Origin: Ciborinia camelliae
Lineage: Eukaryota; Ascomycota; Leotiomycetes; Helotiales; Sclerotiniaceae
Direction of reading: 5' to 3'
Assembly: GCA_025890175.1 (NCBI GenBank)
Contig: JANPYM010000015.1
Location: 399,147 to 463,146, forward strand
Length of the DNA stretch: 64,000 bases
The notes under the pieces were generated by a model that was given only the letters and a program-made list of their open reading frames with translations, ran no database searches and had not been told where the DNA came from. The translations under genes were made by a program, and so were the position numbers. Positions 12,953 through 25,846 of the stretch are shown here, in pieces; the stretch's first letter is position 1, and each line of letters begins with the position of its first letter.

Positions 12953-14130
12953 GGCCTATTTGTATTCCTTAAAGGAAGTCTTCCCTTTTCTTTTTCGTTT
13001 ATTTAATTTTTGTGCGGTACGTGCGTGCTATCCAGGGCCTTTTCCGAAATGTGTATGAGATGTTACTATCAGGAGCATTGCGGTAAATCAGTTCGAGCCA
13101 GAGTCATCCTTGGATTCGTGGACCGTGCCAGTATGTATGGTACGGATATTGCAAGAATGAGGGGAACGTTATAAGGCTCTGATCTGTGATCTGTCAAGGC
13201 TATCCTATCGCCACATACAATAACCTTAGATATAATATGAGAATATAAGAAAGGCAGTGCAGAATGCAGAAAGGGAAAATATTCCTTTTATTAAGCTTTG
13301 GCTTCTTTGGGGTGGAAAGGGCACTATAGATACAGTACGTATGTGGTGGTGGGATGGATGATGGAACTGGACGTATGGACTGCACTATGCGGAGATGACC
13401 ATGACCATGACCATGGCCATAACCGGGACTCGTGGAGACAAGGGAAACACTTGGGTGTACATAATAGAACTACCACATACACAACGTCTTAACTCTTCAA
13501 GGACCGGGTGATATTGTTATTTCTTCAATCTTGATTTGCGTAGGGAGTGTGTGTAGCTTTTCCCCGGGGATAATTTTCTCGAAGAGATAACCGATGTGCG
13601 GGTGGGATGATGTTGTGTTGCTATGTTGCTATGTTTGTAACTTTGTGTCTCTGTGTCTCTGTGATGGTGTACCGGTATACCGTTTGTAAGATTTGTAATT
13701 TGTATCGCTTCTATAGTTCATCAATCAAGAACAAAGTAAAAGCTGGCAGAGCCCCAAAATGAGGGGTGGGAGAAGTAAGATGTGTTGTAAAATTTAACAT
13801 TTCATCCCTTCATTGGTTAGAATAAATGAAAAAGCTCTCTAAACCTAGTTCATCGACTCACCGAGTAGATTCTATCACGCTTCTTGCTGCACTGTAACGC
13901 CGAATAAGCAGTTAAAATATGCACGTCTACTGAAGGGGAATAAATTTTCCCTCTTTTTCCGAAATTCTGTATCGCGTGCAGCGCTTTCGTGGACATCTCT
14001 CGACATATAAAATAAATATACGATGGGGACTCTGTACAGACAGCGCAATGCGCATAATATACTCCATGTGTACTCAGTACTGTATGTAGCAAAAATTCAT
14101 GAAACGTCTGTCTATTTTCAACATTCGATA
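12953..14130. other. Upstream region of the zinc-cluster gene
   Basis: No gene seen. Likely promoter and long 5' leader of the minus-strand regulator that starts at 12952. It contains short tandem repeats such as CCATGA (about 13399-13413) and TGTCTC (about 13645-13660). Confidence 0.45.
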
Positions 14131-14549
14131 ATGGCTCCATTACCAGTAGTGAGTGACCTTCCAATGAATCTTCTTTTACCTACCATCATCTTCAATCAGC
14201 CTACCAGTTTGCCCGCAATCACGTGAGTATGGATTAGCATCATGTAAGAAAGATTACTTGCAAGGATTTGGATCAGTGCCGGTTTATTGTATTACGCCCA
14301 GGTGTGTAGTGAGATGCTCTCCTGCTGTAGGATAAAATGAAAGGGTAATTGTAAGTTGCGCCATCTGATCAAATCACAGCACAGCTAGACCAGAAAAATA
14401 GGTCTTCCGATATGGTCGTCGTCAATTTTGCGTTCTACCCCTTCACCACCTTCCCCAAATCTCTTCCAATCATTAATCACGAACCAGAAACTGCCCCAAG
14501 TGGAGAGCAATGCCCCAGATATCGACCAGGATACCAGGATTCTTGTTGA
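14131..14549 (+). CDS. Candidate small four-exon gene, about 76 residues, unknown
   Basis: Not recognised. Starting at ATG 14131, exons 14131-14148, 14200-14222, 14277-14301 and 14385-14549 join in frame through GTGAGT, GTGAGT and GTGTGT donors and CAG acceptors. The first three exons read MAPLPVPTSLPAITAGLLYYAQ, resembling the start of a small membrane protein. The last exon is the least certain: several CAG/TAG acceptors are possible and all three frames are open there. The gene may also be a 5' remnant of a larger protein whose 3' part is lost, because the tail of the tetraspanin gene lies immediately downstream on the other strand. Confidence 0.35.
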
Positions 14550-14610
14550 GCCGCACGCATGCATCTCGCTCTTAAGCTTATTGCATGCTCAAAAGCTGGC
14601 TTAAGATTGC

Positions 14611-15909
14611 CTAATGATTTTGAGACAAGCGAGAAGGCTCGACTCTTGGTCCTCGTGCAGGGCCGTTGAATGCCGAGGGAGTGGGCTCATCATCATGGTA
14701 AGATGACTCTTCCTCATTACCTTCTTCGATAAGCCGTCTTGTCACTACCCTATTATCTTCCTGTGGCGCTTCTGTATCACCATTCGTTATGCGGTGGATG
14801 GGTCGGGACCAATATGAACGTTTCCAGAAGGAGGTGGTGAGCAGATTCATGATGGATATCACCTATGTGGATTTCGTAATGTCAGAAAATGAATGACCCC
14901 TCCACCACAGACAGTATGCAGTTCTTTCCGGGACCAGGGGAATCCCATTCAACATGCAGAAAAATAAATGCGAATTTTATGCATATTGCAACTTTCTAGA
15001 ACCCTGAACCATCTAGAGCTATTCTGCCACTCGTGACAGAAAAGTCGCATACTAATAGATGAGTCTATCATGTATTGCATCTATAGAGGGAGGATCTTTC
15101 GATGCGATAGAAGGGAAAGGGGTGTGCACCTTAACAATGAAGATGACTATAGCCACGATTAAGAGCAGGCCAGCATTAATCTGCTCTGCTTGTCTCCAGG
15201 TCCCAAAACAGCTTCTAGGGGGCTGTTAGCTTTATGTCTCGGAAATGGCATCGCGAGATCGGAAATGAAGGACTCACTGCGAGCGATTCGTCAATTCGAC
15301 ACAGTTCCCAGAAGCATGGGCGTCTGTCCTGAATGGCCATGATCGATCATTGACACTACGAAGACCACAGCAATTTAACGCATCTTGAATCGCCCTGATC
15401 TTCCTCTCATCCTTCGAGCTGAATAGCTTCTGCCATGTATCTTCCAAACCACAATGTAATGATTTTGGCGGTATCATATAAGTCTGCAAGATCGAGGAGT
15501 CAGTAATTGCCTACCGAAGCAAAGAGTGCACACATGGAAACATAAAAGAGATTTTGAGATCTGGGAGCAAAATCGGGTATTGAGAGCAAAGAATCTAATG
15601 TATCGAACCAAAGCAAGGGTAGCCACAATTGTTTCGTAGACCAACTGGAACCCAATAACGGCAATCAATGGCAGCGTGAGCTGATTTTGCTCTTTCTTAT
15701 TCGCTCGCTGGATCAAACCAACAGCACCTTGTGTAGAAATACCAGTGACAAGCGGCAGCACGATGGTGAATAGTGCGAGAGCTTGGGAGATGGGAAGTGA
15801 AAGGAGGCGGATTTGGGAGTAGGAATAGCTAGCGGATATCAGTTCGAGATCATAATCAAATGTACTTCGAAGTTTCGTACCTAGCTATAGCAGTCAAAAT
15901 TATTAGAAG
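14611..15909 (-). CDS. Tetraspanin-like membrane protein (first exon unresolved)
   Basis: Four-pass membrane protein of the tetraspanin type, probably organising plasma-membrane complexes. Exons that join in frame are 15881-15909 (LLIILTAIA), 15609-15828, 15278-15483, 15130-15214 and 14611-14862. Visible are two N-terminal membrane segments, the loop motif ALNCCGLRS with the diagnostic CCG and further loop Cys (HCGLED, GNCVEL, SCFGTW), a last membrane segment (AGLLLIVAIVIFIVK) and a charged cytosolic tail. The intron at 15484-15608 has a weak GTTCGA donor. I could not find an ATG-bearing first exon in good frame between 15910 and about 16260, so the 5' end is missing from this model. Confidence 0.7.
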
Positions 15910-16742
15910 CTAAATGAGATAAATGATATCAGCTATTGTTTGATTGTTCAAATGGTCATGATGGTTCTCACAAGTGGCCTTGCCAGTGGTATCAGCTTCT
16001 TACCAATATCTAGGTATGGCGGGGAGGATGTCGAAGATATGCAAATACGGAAATTCACCAGGCAAAAACGAAAAAACTGATAGAGAGTGCGCTGTTACAG
16101 CTAGTACAGTATTGAAGTCGAATAATGAAGGTGCAAAGAGAAGTCAAGACACTCGAATTTCGACTATGTAAGTGAGGTATTTGAGGAACGAGGGAGAGAG
16201 AATAACTAGGAGCAAACGAAATACATCGAGTACATAGCAAGGTTAGGTAGGTAGTCTATATGTATTGTATATTCGTTCTCATCATATTATTATTTGTTAT
16301 GGTAATAAGTCTTGGATTATTGTGTTTTCCAATTGGTACTGTATTATCAGAAATTTACTTGTTTGTACCACCCACCATGCATGTTTGCTAGAGGGGAAAC
16401 ACCAGAAAGGAAATCAAAATCAAAAAACTTGCCCCACCAAAAGCTAAAGGCCGTCCGCTCCGTCCGCGTATTGGTACATCAGACTTATCATTATTACTAT
16501 TAGTATTGTTGGATGATTACGAAAAGTGCCATATCCAACCAAAATCACATTCACATCCAAGTTAAACAAACTTTAATAAAAGATTAAATATTTAGATTAC
16601 TCTACATTAACTCTACATTACATCACATCACATCACATCACAATCCCGATAGATAAACAATCTTAACCTTTACCTTTTACTTATTTCTGTGCTGTGAACA
16701 ATCAAGCTCTCTATTATCATCACGGCTCGATAATTTTCAAAA
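15910..16742. other. Tetraspanin 5' side and SNX3 leader
   Basis: Between divergently read genes. It should hold the missing first tetraspanin exon and both promoters. The segment 16618-16640 has repeated CATCA units typical of a fungal 5' leader running up to the SNX3 ATG. Confidence 0.5.
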
Positions 16743-17433
16743 ATGGCCCAGCCAGCACAATCGCCGACAACCGGCCAAACTTCTCCCAGAAGTCCTACAT
16801 CTCCAGGAAGATCTAGCATACCATCTGCCATGCAAGCCATGCCTGATTCCCGCCAACAAAGCTTCGAAGAAATCTACGGACCTCCCGAAAACTTTCTCGA
16901 GATAGAAGTATGCCATGCCCAAACCCCACCCCTCTATCCTCCTCTCCCCTCCTCGTGTCACTTCTCCCCCTCACAAACAACCAACTGACCCCCCTCCCCT
17001 TGTAGGTAACCGACCCCCAAACCCATGGCATCGGCCGCAACATGTACACAGACTACGAAATCAACTGCAGCACCAACATCCCCGCCTTCAAACTGCGCAA
17101 CAGCACCGTGCGACGTCGCTACAGCGATTTCGAATATTTCCGCGACATCCTTGAGCGCGAAAGTGCTCGGGTGACAATCCCGCCACTACCAGGAAAAGTG
17201 TTTACAAATAGATTCAGTGACGATGTGATTGAGCATCGAAGAGAGGGTTTGGAGCGATTCTTGCAGATCGTGGTTGGCCATCCACTTTTGCAGACGGGTA
17301 GTAAGGTTTTGGCGGGGTTTGTGCAGGGTATGTTTCTATTGTTCTTTGATTTTACTATGCGTCTCTCTATTGTTTCTATATGATTTTTGTGTTAGGAGAT
17401 CCATACGGTTTCTGGAGAAGGGAGCGATGTTAA
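16743..17433 (+). CDS. SNX3: Sorting nexin 3 (Grd19), PX domain protein
   Basis: Retromer-associated sorting nexin that binds phosphatidylinositol 3-phosphate on endosomes and recycles cargo to the Golgi. Exons 16743-16907, 17006-17327 and 17399-17433 give 173 residues, close to the family size of about 140-165. A short Pro/Ser-rich N-terminus is followed by the PX domain (about 50-165), including the lipid-binding motif [10 protein letters not shown] at 91-100 and the Pro-rich loop IPPLPGKVF. The last exon gives the conserved ending DPYGFWRRE. The acceptor at 17398 (second AG) was chosen because it keeps frame and this ending. Confidence 0.92.
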
Positions 17434-18132
17434 TTTATGAGGGACAGATCCAAACTGGGACCGGAATGCCTGGTGAAGTCCAGGAGGTTTGAAAATGGGT
17501 ATTCGGCATGTTCCACGAAAGCTCAAGAAACGACGTCCGAATACCATGGGAAAGAAGATACCAATGGTACACACAAGACCATAAAACTCCGATGCAGAAA
17601 TTTGCAATCAATACGACAAGATAGCATACAAATATGGGAGTTGGGAAGGGTGGGAGGTGTGTCTGCAGTTTATTTCGATCTTCTCACATATACCAAAGGC
17701 GTTTAGCTGGTGGGTGGCTGCGTTTCAATTAATTTGCGAAACTATTGCTGCACAATTTAATCGGCGGGTTCTGTTATATCAGCTATATCAGAATCAAGCA
17801 AAAGAGCGAATATTTGATCTCATGAAATCGTGTTTATTATCTGTGCTAAATGGCACTCGTCTATTTGAGTCCTTTGAAGCGGAATGTCCACCCTATCTCC
17901 TATGTCCCATGTACTATGCATGCCTAGAAACAATATGCCAATGATCTATCGACCCACATCCATTCCCACGAAGCGCCATGAATGTCATAATATACACTGT
18001 ATGCGACCGGTCCTGGCCTGAAGTGGAATACCATAAGTCCTGATAGTCGTCATACAGTTCTTTTTTTGATACAAACGCCATCGTAAAATCCTGTTCATGT
18101 GTTGTACATCTACTAAACTCTTCCACGCCATG
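17434..18132. other. Convergent 3' ends of SNX3 and RIM2
   Basis: About 700 bp between two genes that converge; presumably 3' UTRs and terminators. No gene seen. Confidence 0.5.
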
Positions 18133-19391
18133 TTAAGATGAGGCTGGCTTCTCCAGTAGTTTCAATATTCCTTCATACATGCCAAACATGATAGCGGCAC
18201 TCGGTACTGTCCGTAATAGATGCGGTGTCAAGCCTCCGTATAAAGCAACCATGCCCTCCTCTTTCCAAACGAGGTTGAAGCACTGAACGAGTCCAGTGTA
18301 TTTGGGACATCCATGGTCTAAAGGTGCCTGTCGTAAGCGTGTTCGTAAAACCTACATATATTGTTAGTATAACGATTGGTAGGAAGTATTAAATTGAACC
18401 CACCTCATGAGGATAAGTCGCAAGTGCTGCCACAAACTTTGCGAATCCCGCTGCCCCTAGGCTTCCAGTCCATTGTATAGAGTGATCCCAAAAATTCCTA
18501 TGTCTCCCACTCAGATTTATCCTCTCCTCTCTCTTCTCCAGGCTCTTCTTCATCTGCTCATATAAGACCCACTGCAATGTACTTTCCGTGACGCCCAAGT
18601 AACTTGCACTCATCCCTTTATATAAACCCCGTATTCCCTCTCCCTTAATAACCTGCTTGATACAATCCCAACTGTTCTTGTATTGTCTTTTCCCCACATC
18701 TCCTGCTCTCTCCGCCACATTCTTATCCAGTTGCAATCGGGTTTTAATTAACCAAATTGGATTCGTAACTGTACTGGTCGTAATCCCGGCGGCAGCTGCT
18801 GCAAGACAAACGACCCACGCCGATTCCTCCCCGCCATTATACTTCGCCAATATCCTCTTCCCATTGCCCACGACGAAAAAGTTGATTGACCTCGCAGGAA
18901 CCACGCCCACAAGATTCGGCCCCAGTCCTTTAAATAACGCACGATATCCCTCAAGCCTATGCACCGACCCCAGTATCTGAAAAGTTTCGCGGAAATGTAA
19001 GAGTCCGCTGCGTAGTGGCGAGAGATGAGCATGTGGAGAAATTCCCTTAGCCAAACGACTCTGTACCAGCTGCGCTTGGTAGAAATCAGATTGCAGGCGT
19101 GTTTTTAGGACATCGAGAGGTGCCGTGAGAGCTGCGGCGGTCATTCCTCCAACACTGCAGTCAGAAGTATGTTAGTGGCAGGCCTTGAAGTATTAAAATA
19201 TTAAGTGGATAGAGGGGCAAAATTTACCCTCCAGCAACAAAATGCGCCCATGACTTAGCAACCGGGACAGGCTTTGCTGCTACTTTTGATACATATCCTG
19301 ATTGCAAAGGTCCTAGATCTCCATTTTCTCTAGATTGTGGTAATTGCAGCTCCTGCGGTGCGCGTTTTCTGCGATCCTCTGCGGTATTCAT
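18133..19391 (-). CDS. RIM2: Mitochondrial carrier, Rim2-type pyrimidine nucleotide transporter
   Basis: Inner-membrane carrier that in yeast exchanges pyrimidine nucleotides, needed for mitochondrial DNA maintenance. Exons 19228-19391, 18404-19154 and 18133-18351 give 377 residues, matching the family. The three repeats carry the carrier signatures PLDVLKTRL, PIWLIKTRL and PHEVLRTRL, and the third spans an exon junction, confirming the 52-bp intron. The long insert between the first signature and the next helix is typical of Rim2 orthologs. The ATG at 19391 is the first in frame. Confidence 0.92.
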
Positions 19392-19969
19392 GAGTATATT
19401 TGTGGAGAGAACTTTTGAGTTCTCTCTTTTCTGTGGAGGGATTTATGGGGGTTTGAGGGATGGTTGTATTATGTAAATGGTATCATGTTAATCTTTGAAT
19501 ATAATCTTAGCAAAATTAAAAGTAATTGACCAAAGTTTGCTTAATTGAGATAAATATTTTAGAGTCCTTGTGGCTGCTAGTGAATGTGATTGATTCTATG
19601 ATGGATGTCTTAGGAAATTATTTCTGTAAAAGGCGGTGGCATCCGGCACTAAAATCTCGATTAGGTAGATAGGCTGCATGCATGCAACTGCAACTAATTG
19701 TGCGCTCTTCACTCAATTAGACGTTGTATAGCGAAATTATTAATGAAGCAGAAATCTCGAAAGCTAATATAGAGGAACTATTAGTAGATATTCATACATG
19801 ATAAAAAAAGCCATACGCCTGTCGTTGAAGATTTAGCCATGCCAGCAGCCCAAACACAATAAAAGCCCATGTGCCCATCCCAATCCTAGCAACCCCCCCC
19901 AACGCGCAACGGCTACCCCTAATAATGCAGCAGCCAAAATTGTAATGATCATGGTTACAGTCCTCTCAT
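19392..19969. other. RIM2 promoter and downstream side of ASH1 gene
   Basis: Non-coding, about 580 bp. It holds the RIM2 5' side and the 3' flank of the SET-domain gene, transcribed in the same direction. No other feature seen. Confidence 0.5.
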
Positions 19970-22417
19970 TTAATCTTGTTCTTCAACGTCAGTGGCGACC
20001 CGAATCGTACTCTCATTGGCATCATCAAATACGCTTGATCGTCTGGTAGAACGCATCCTTCGTGATAAACTTTTTGTGGCACTGTCTCTCCTAGTTGTTT
20101 TCTTGGCCTTAGGACTCTCCTCAGGTGAAACAATCGTCAGACTTGTGCTGCTTGACGAGAGCTTCATCTGCGTCTTTCCGTGGGATTTGAGTGCTCCGGT
20201 TGTGGCTTCCCTAACTTTAACCGTCTTCTTGCTAGAGCCAACTGCATGGCGAGCATTCAGTAATCGCGAAGAAACCGATTTCTTGACTGTGTTTGCAACA
20301 TTCGTGCTAGCTGTAGAGATAGATCGTTTAATTCCTGTGGCCGCCTTTGTCTTCCGCTTCTTTGGAATTTGGGCATCTTCGTCGTCTTCGTCATCGCCAA
20401 TCATCTGCTGAAGCTTTCGCTTGCCGGCCTTGATACCAGCTTTGACAGCTTCTTTGATGCTGGTGGCTTTGGTGACTTTCTGATCCTTTGGTCGAGGTCC
20501 CAATACACCACGGCAATTGTCGCTGCCACATCGACATGCTTGGACGTTTTTGGCAGAAAATGGGTCAAAATTGTAGTCATAGGTGAGCTCATCTCCTGTC
20601 ATGATAGGATTATCGCCAGCGAACAAAGCCATTCGCGGCTTTCCCTCCACAATCCATTTTACCATTCTGCAATTTGGCCTGCAAGAATGGTTGACGAATC
20701 TAGCAATGCTACCCCTCGTCGCATCAATGATCATGTTTTGATCAAAAGACATTAGATAGTAACACTTAAAGTAATAGTTAGCCAACTTATTCATCTCTGA
20801 AAAGTGAAAAGTAATTACCTCGTTATCTTTGTAATCCTCATTCATACGTCTATCACATTCGTCTTCTGTGATAATTTCACCTGTATACTCAACAATAATT
20901 TGATTTGAGTTGAAGCAGCGATTACTTCGAACTCCGTACCCACGATCAGCTGTCTTGATAACCTCAACGCCGATCTCGTACTTGTTACCGCCTTTTCGAA
21001 ACGAGTTGCCTTTGCGACGGTTGAAAAGTTCAGCAAACGCACGATTGGTACAATTGTCTCGACCTGCGCCACAATTGGTATCATCGCATTCGTAAAGCAT
21101 GATCCTATTTTGGCAATCTTCGTCACAACCCGTTTCAGGTTTACAGATACATTTAGAGAAGAAACTATCAAACAAGCTTGACTTTTTCCACATTGTACCT
21201 GCTTCGCCGATGAATCGATCTAATATGAAGGGTTAACAAGTGTACGAGGGGGCAAAAATGCACTGCAACTTACTATGAGAAGTCTTGTACCACTCGGTAG
21301 GCTTAGGTTGCCCTGGAGGAAGTGGGGCGCAAATGTCAAACGGTAATTTGAAATCTCTTCCAACATGTAGTAATCTTTGGCCATTCCATAGGGGCAATGG
21401 CAAGGCTTTGTTTGGCTTTTCAGTCCACTTGAAGGGTGATTTCGTATTTCCAGAAGATTTGAACCAATCAAGGTTTGCCGGATCCTGCCCCGCGTAGAGT
21501 CCCTTGGTCAACCAAGCCTTGTCTTTCCTGCCTTGCGCTATCTTCTTTGCTGGAGTCTTGGTAGTTTCAGGTTCGGGAACTTGCGATTGGACCTCCTCTG
21601 CCTTCTTCTTCTTCCTTGCTGATTCCTTTGGCACAAGCTTTCCGTTGCTCCATATTTCCAATACAACAGGCTCTGTTTCGATCTTTGCAAACTCTTTCGT
21701 GTCAGCGAGGTTTCTAAGTTCCCTCTTTGCTTTCTGAAGACCTCCTTCCATTTCCGTTCGACCCCTCTTTCCTAGCACGCTGATCTTCTTCGCAAGACCT
21801 CCCACCTTCTCGCCAGGTGTCGACCGTAGAGACTTGCGTCTAGAAATATCCTCCTTCTTAGCACTGTTTTTTGGGCTCTTGGGAGGTTTGGTTTCGCTAC
21901 TTGATTTAGGTAGTTTCTTGACTTCCCAGGACAAGTCTAAAGCATCAATTCCCTCACTAACCAGCTTTTGTGCACTCTTTCCCATGGAGTCCGTAGATGA
22001 ATTTGTCGAGCCCAATGCACCCACCAATTCGCCTCCTGATATAGTTTGTCGCCGCGCTTCATGATCCAGAATGCCCTTGTTCTTTAAAAACTTCTTCGGG
22101 GCATGCACAGCCGTGCCACTTAGAACCTTAACATTATAAGTCCCAACCTTTGCGCGTGCTCGCTGACTTCGTCTATCTTTTAGTTCGGGGGCAATTGAGG
22201 CATCATCGGCAGTAGGTTCAGGCTTAGTCGTAGCAGAAGTGACACTAACATTGTCTCCAATGCTTGTTGGAGGTGTAGATGACGAGGAATGTAGGTTCGA
22301 GGTGTCATCGACGGTGATGGTAGTATCAATTGATTCTGATGAAGGGGCACGCGTTATTTCGTGTTTACTAGAGGAGCGAGACGATGCGCCCATTCTATCT
22401 AGTAGAGTGGAAAACAT
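19970..22417 (-). CDS. ASH1: SET-domain histone H3 lysine methyltransferase, ASH1 type
   Basis: Likely H3K36 methyltransferase of the ASH1 group, distinct from Set2. Exons 21274-22417, 20819-21219 and 19970-20764 give 779 residues. The N-terminal half is low-complexity and Lys/Ser-rich. The AWS zinc region (CICKPETGCDEDC... through DNCTNR) lies at about 406-443, and the SET domain follows, with FVNHSC at about 538-543 and ELTYDYNFD at about 574-582. The post-SET motif is CRCGSDNC at 592-599. The C-terminal tail is basic and disordered. The second intron (20765-20818) is 54 bp, in frame and free of stops, but removing it restores the conserved DNE-CYYLMSF junction. In Neurospora and Fusarium, ASH1 marks subtelomeric and poorly transcribed chromatin. 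Confidence 0.9.
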
Positions 22418-25310
22418 ATTGATCTAGATGTGTCGCGTTATTGTTGTAACATTAATCAATGTTATGGAGAAGACGCGAAAGTTGATGAGTACCGGTAGGG
22501 TCCACCAGGCTGTGGCTTGCTCGCTCCCTCACTCAGAGCGAAAACGGATGAGTAAGGAAAACAAAGTTCTTGATACTAAAATTTGTTAAGAAAATAATGA
22601 AGCCTAAAAAGGATTTTGAGATCACAATCGCGATGTTGCTGAATAATAAAAGATCTGTTGTATGTGTGGATGTTGTGGTGTTGTGGTGTTCTGGTGTTGA
22701 GGTTGTGGTTGTGGTTGTGGTTATGGTTATGGTTGGAAAAAGTTGTAAGAAGTGGAAGAAGGAGAGAGGGGACAAGAGGTAATTTGTGGCTGGGCCTAAA
22801 GGAAGACCACTTGGATGAGCCAATTATATGTACAAGGGGCACATTCCAAAAACAATATAACACACTAATAAAGTACCTACCTAGGTATCTAATGCAAGGG
22901 AACTTAAGGAAGATCCTTTTCTTTTCATGATTCACCCTCTAAAGAGTATTCTAACTGTCTAACTGTCTAAATGTCTAAATGTCTTCCTTTCCCTTTCCCC
23001 TGATAGTAACTACAGTACATTAGAAGATCAATCGTATGGTTTTGTATGGTTTCGCTACTTTGAAGGAATATGGTAATGGATAGTATGGTAGACAAGTCCG
23101 TGTGATTTATCATGCGTGATATTACAATGTACCCTAACCATTATACACTTCGGTAGATTACTTTTAATCAAACCATTTCCATGCAGGGTCACATTGTTAA
23201 TGTCTTTTATTCCATTGATTGACCTTCATTGAAGTCAACAGCCAGGGACAACACACTTTGATGTCACGTCACTAGTCCTTCTCCTCGACATCTAGATGGA
23301 TCTTCCTCCTTTCCTATTTGATCCAACACGATGTGAATCTATTCTATTCTTCACATTCCTTTCGCTATTGTGGTTTTGATTAGTTAAGGTTGAAGAACTT
23401 ACCAAAGTGATTAGGTAGGCTGATCATCCAGTAGGATTAGCGAGGGGCCCCGATTGTGGTTTGTGAAGGAAGTCAACACTTAACAATTTCAGGAACACTG
23501 GTTGATTTTGATAATTTTGGAGTTGATCATTCCATTTATACTTCTTGAAGCTTTGTACTTATGTATCGTAAATCTTCTTATATCCCATTTTTCACGGAGA
23601 AATTCTGTAAGAAAAAACACTTTGCAAAGTTCTACCAATACAAACTCAAATATATTACCAATACTCAGCATCACCACATACTGTTTCCACGGGTCAAAGG
23701 GACTGTAGTTTTCACTCGCAAATCCTTTCATATGGAGTTCATGAGATATTGATATTGTCGAATGATTTGAAGGATATTTGTGGCATTTCTTGTTTTATTA
23801 GTTAAGACAACATTGTTGATACATCACCCAGGTAGATGGATGACTTCTTCCAAAAAGGTGCCTTGGAAGCCTTGCAGATTACCTAAAAAGGAAAATGATA
23901 TAAACTCCAGTCCCTACCCTCAAGGTATCTCACCAGAATTATATAGTCCACTTGAAGATTCTAATATGATTTTCTAGTTAAGGTATTATGTATAAAGCTA
24001 TTCCACTCTGGGGAGGGGCCGATCTCGGGTTTCGAACTCATCCCACACATACTCTTCAATGTTACTAACCCATGTATATGTATATCTCACGATCAAAGGA
24101 TCTTTTCAAATATGCTATATAGGTAAGCTAGTTAAATTTCTTTCACTTACTTGGGACTTCAAGATTCGGCTCGAACCGAACTATTGGTATGTATGTATTG
24201 AATTGCGGTCCCAAAAAGATTGAACACCAGCAGGAGCAACGAAGCAGCCGCCATGGCGTCACGCAACTTCCACACCAGTTCTTTAAAATTAGATAGAAGA
24301 ATACATATACTTGATTGTCAGATTTTCTGCCTCGCATCTGATATTTTGTGACTTGGAGGTAGGTACATGGTATTGACAGTGCTTGGCATGGCATTATAAG
24401 TTGATGCAACTATCTCAAGGTTTCCAATTCTCCTCCTAGCTGCAGTCAAACAATAAGAGATTTGGATTTATGACCCTATTTCGAACACTCGATCGGTTTA
24501 GAATAGTGAATACACCTGAAATATTCCCATATACACTCAAGTCGTTAATCTATATTGAGATAATCACCGCTTTAGCTTTCGAATATTGTGTGCAGTCCGA
24601 ACTTGTAGAAACCCTTAATCATCCAAATCGAAATACAAACGCCTACTGTCGAGTCATGATCAATTCCAGGAGCCTCGGTAAATTTTCCGAGGTGATGAAA
24701 CGAGGAGTGAGAGGGGGTGGAGTAAGAGATTTATGTCGGCTTATTTGAGGGTCATGTTGGAGGGCATGATATGCATTGCACTCGAGAGGGTGCTACCAGA
24801 TGAACTTATGACGATGGTAATTTTGGGCGATGTCTAGCCAGGTGAGCGGGATTGTCTCGTTGTACTGGAGTTTTTTCTCCACATATATGGTAGTCCATGT
24901 TGTCGCTTCGGATCGCGTTCGAATGGGCTGGGCCTGGTTGATTGACCTTCTTATATATAGGAGAGAGGAAGACAGAAGGGAATAGGATAAAATTAGTAGG
25001 AGGCCTTCCTATAAATATGGAAAAGCAAGGCAAACGGAGATTAGCTGCAAATTTCCCCATGCATCTCGAACCATTCGAGGCTTGTTCTCACAACTTACCA
25101 GCAAAGATACTTCATTCATGGAACCTATCTCAGTCATACCTTTATATACCTGTTTTCGCAACACTGGAGACTAATACGACTCTCCCCTGCAGATACCAGG
25201 GAACATAATGAGGTTGGCTCTACACTATTCCCGTCATCCCCGCTTCATGCTATATCCTCTAAAACCCCATATACTTCTCCATATTTTCAATGCCAGTACC
25301 TCGAGCTTCC
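22418..25310. other. Gene-poor stretch upstream of ASH1
   Basis: No supported gene. The first part is the promoter and leader of the SET gene: a TGGTTG/TGGTTA repeat (about 22700-22737) makes the minus-strand leader CA-rich, and a TACCTAGGTA palindrome lies at 22878-22887. The rest is AT-rich with scattered short open frames, none with introns or motifs that convince me. Confidence 0.5.
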
Positions 25311-25475
25311 CTAGATGCAGCTTGTCGTGCAAAGTGTATTCTCCGCTAATTTCGGCTCCAAATACTCGCTTACCTCTGATTCTGGAGAGGAAATCACATG
25401 TCTTAGCAAGGAGAGTAGTATGCCATCTTTAGCGCACGAGAGGCAGACACGGAAATGTTGCAGGGAGATATAAAG
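25311..25475 (-). pseudogene. Possible coding relic with Cys-x2-Cys, unknown family
   Basis: A 54-codon open stretch bounded by stops, with protein-like composition, includes RVCLSCAKDGILLSLLRHV and SEYLEPKLAEN. It has no ATG at its start, and downstream the sense switches to another frame. It looks like a decayed exon. The family is unknown and it could be chance. Confidence 0.25.
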
Positions 25476-25846
25476 TCATTCGGTCAATATCAAAGTTAAT
25501 GTAGTCAACGACGCATATTGCTACAGTATCAGCTCCTTAGTATCAGATGATATAACCCATGGGACCAGGAAGTTGCACATTGTTATGTAGTCATCTGGAA
25601 AACGCCAAGGTCAATATGATGACTGTATATTGAAGTATGATACATCGTGAATTACTCAGCTCATTCTTATCAGATGATATGTATACGACTCTTAATATTC
25701 AGGACGAAATAAATAGACTTCAAACGACAGTTCGAGCTAATGCACACAAGAACAACATGGGTGATATAGTCACTTATTTACAGATCTTGTACGTTTGAGG
25801 GTTGACCGGCTTTTTCCAAGTTTGCCCCAAGTCTACCGGCACATTT

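Noticed and set aside
24001..24190. B-box-like strings (TTTCGAACTC, GGTTCGAGCC on the minus strand) suggesting tRNA
   Set aside because: No matching A box, acceptor stem or anticodon arm at the right spacing.
24143..24409. Short minus-strand frame with MAAASLLLLVFNLFG, signal-peptide-like
   Set aside because: The frame closes after about 32 codons and no intron extends it.
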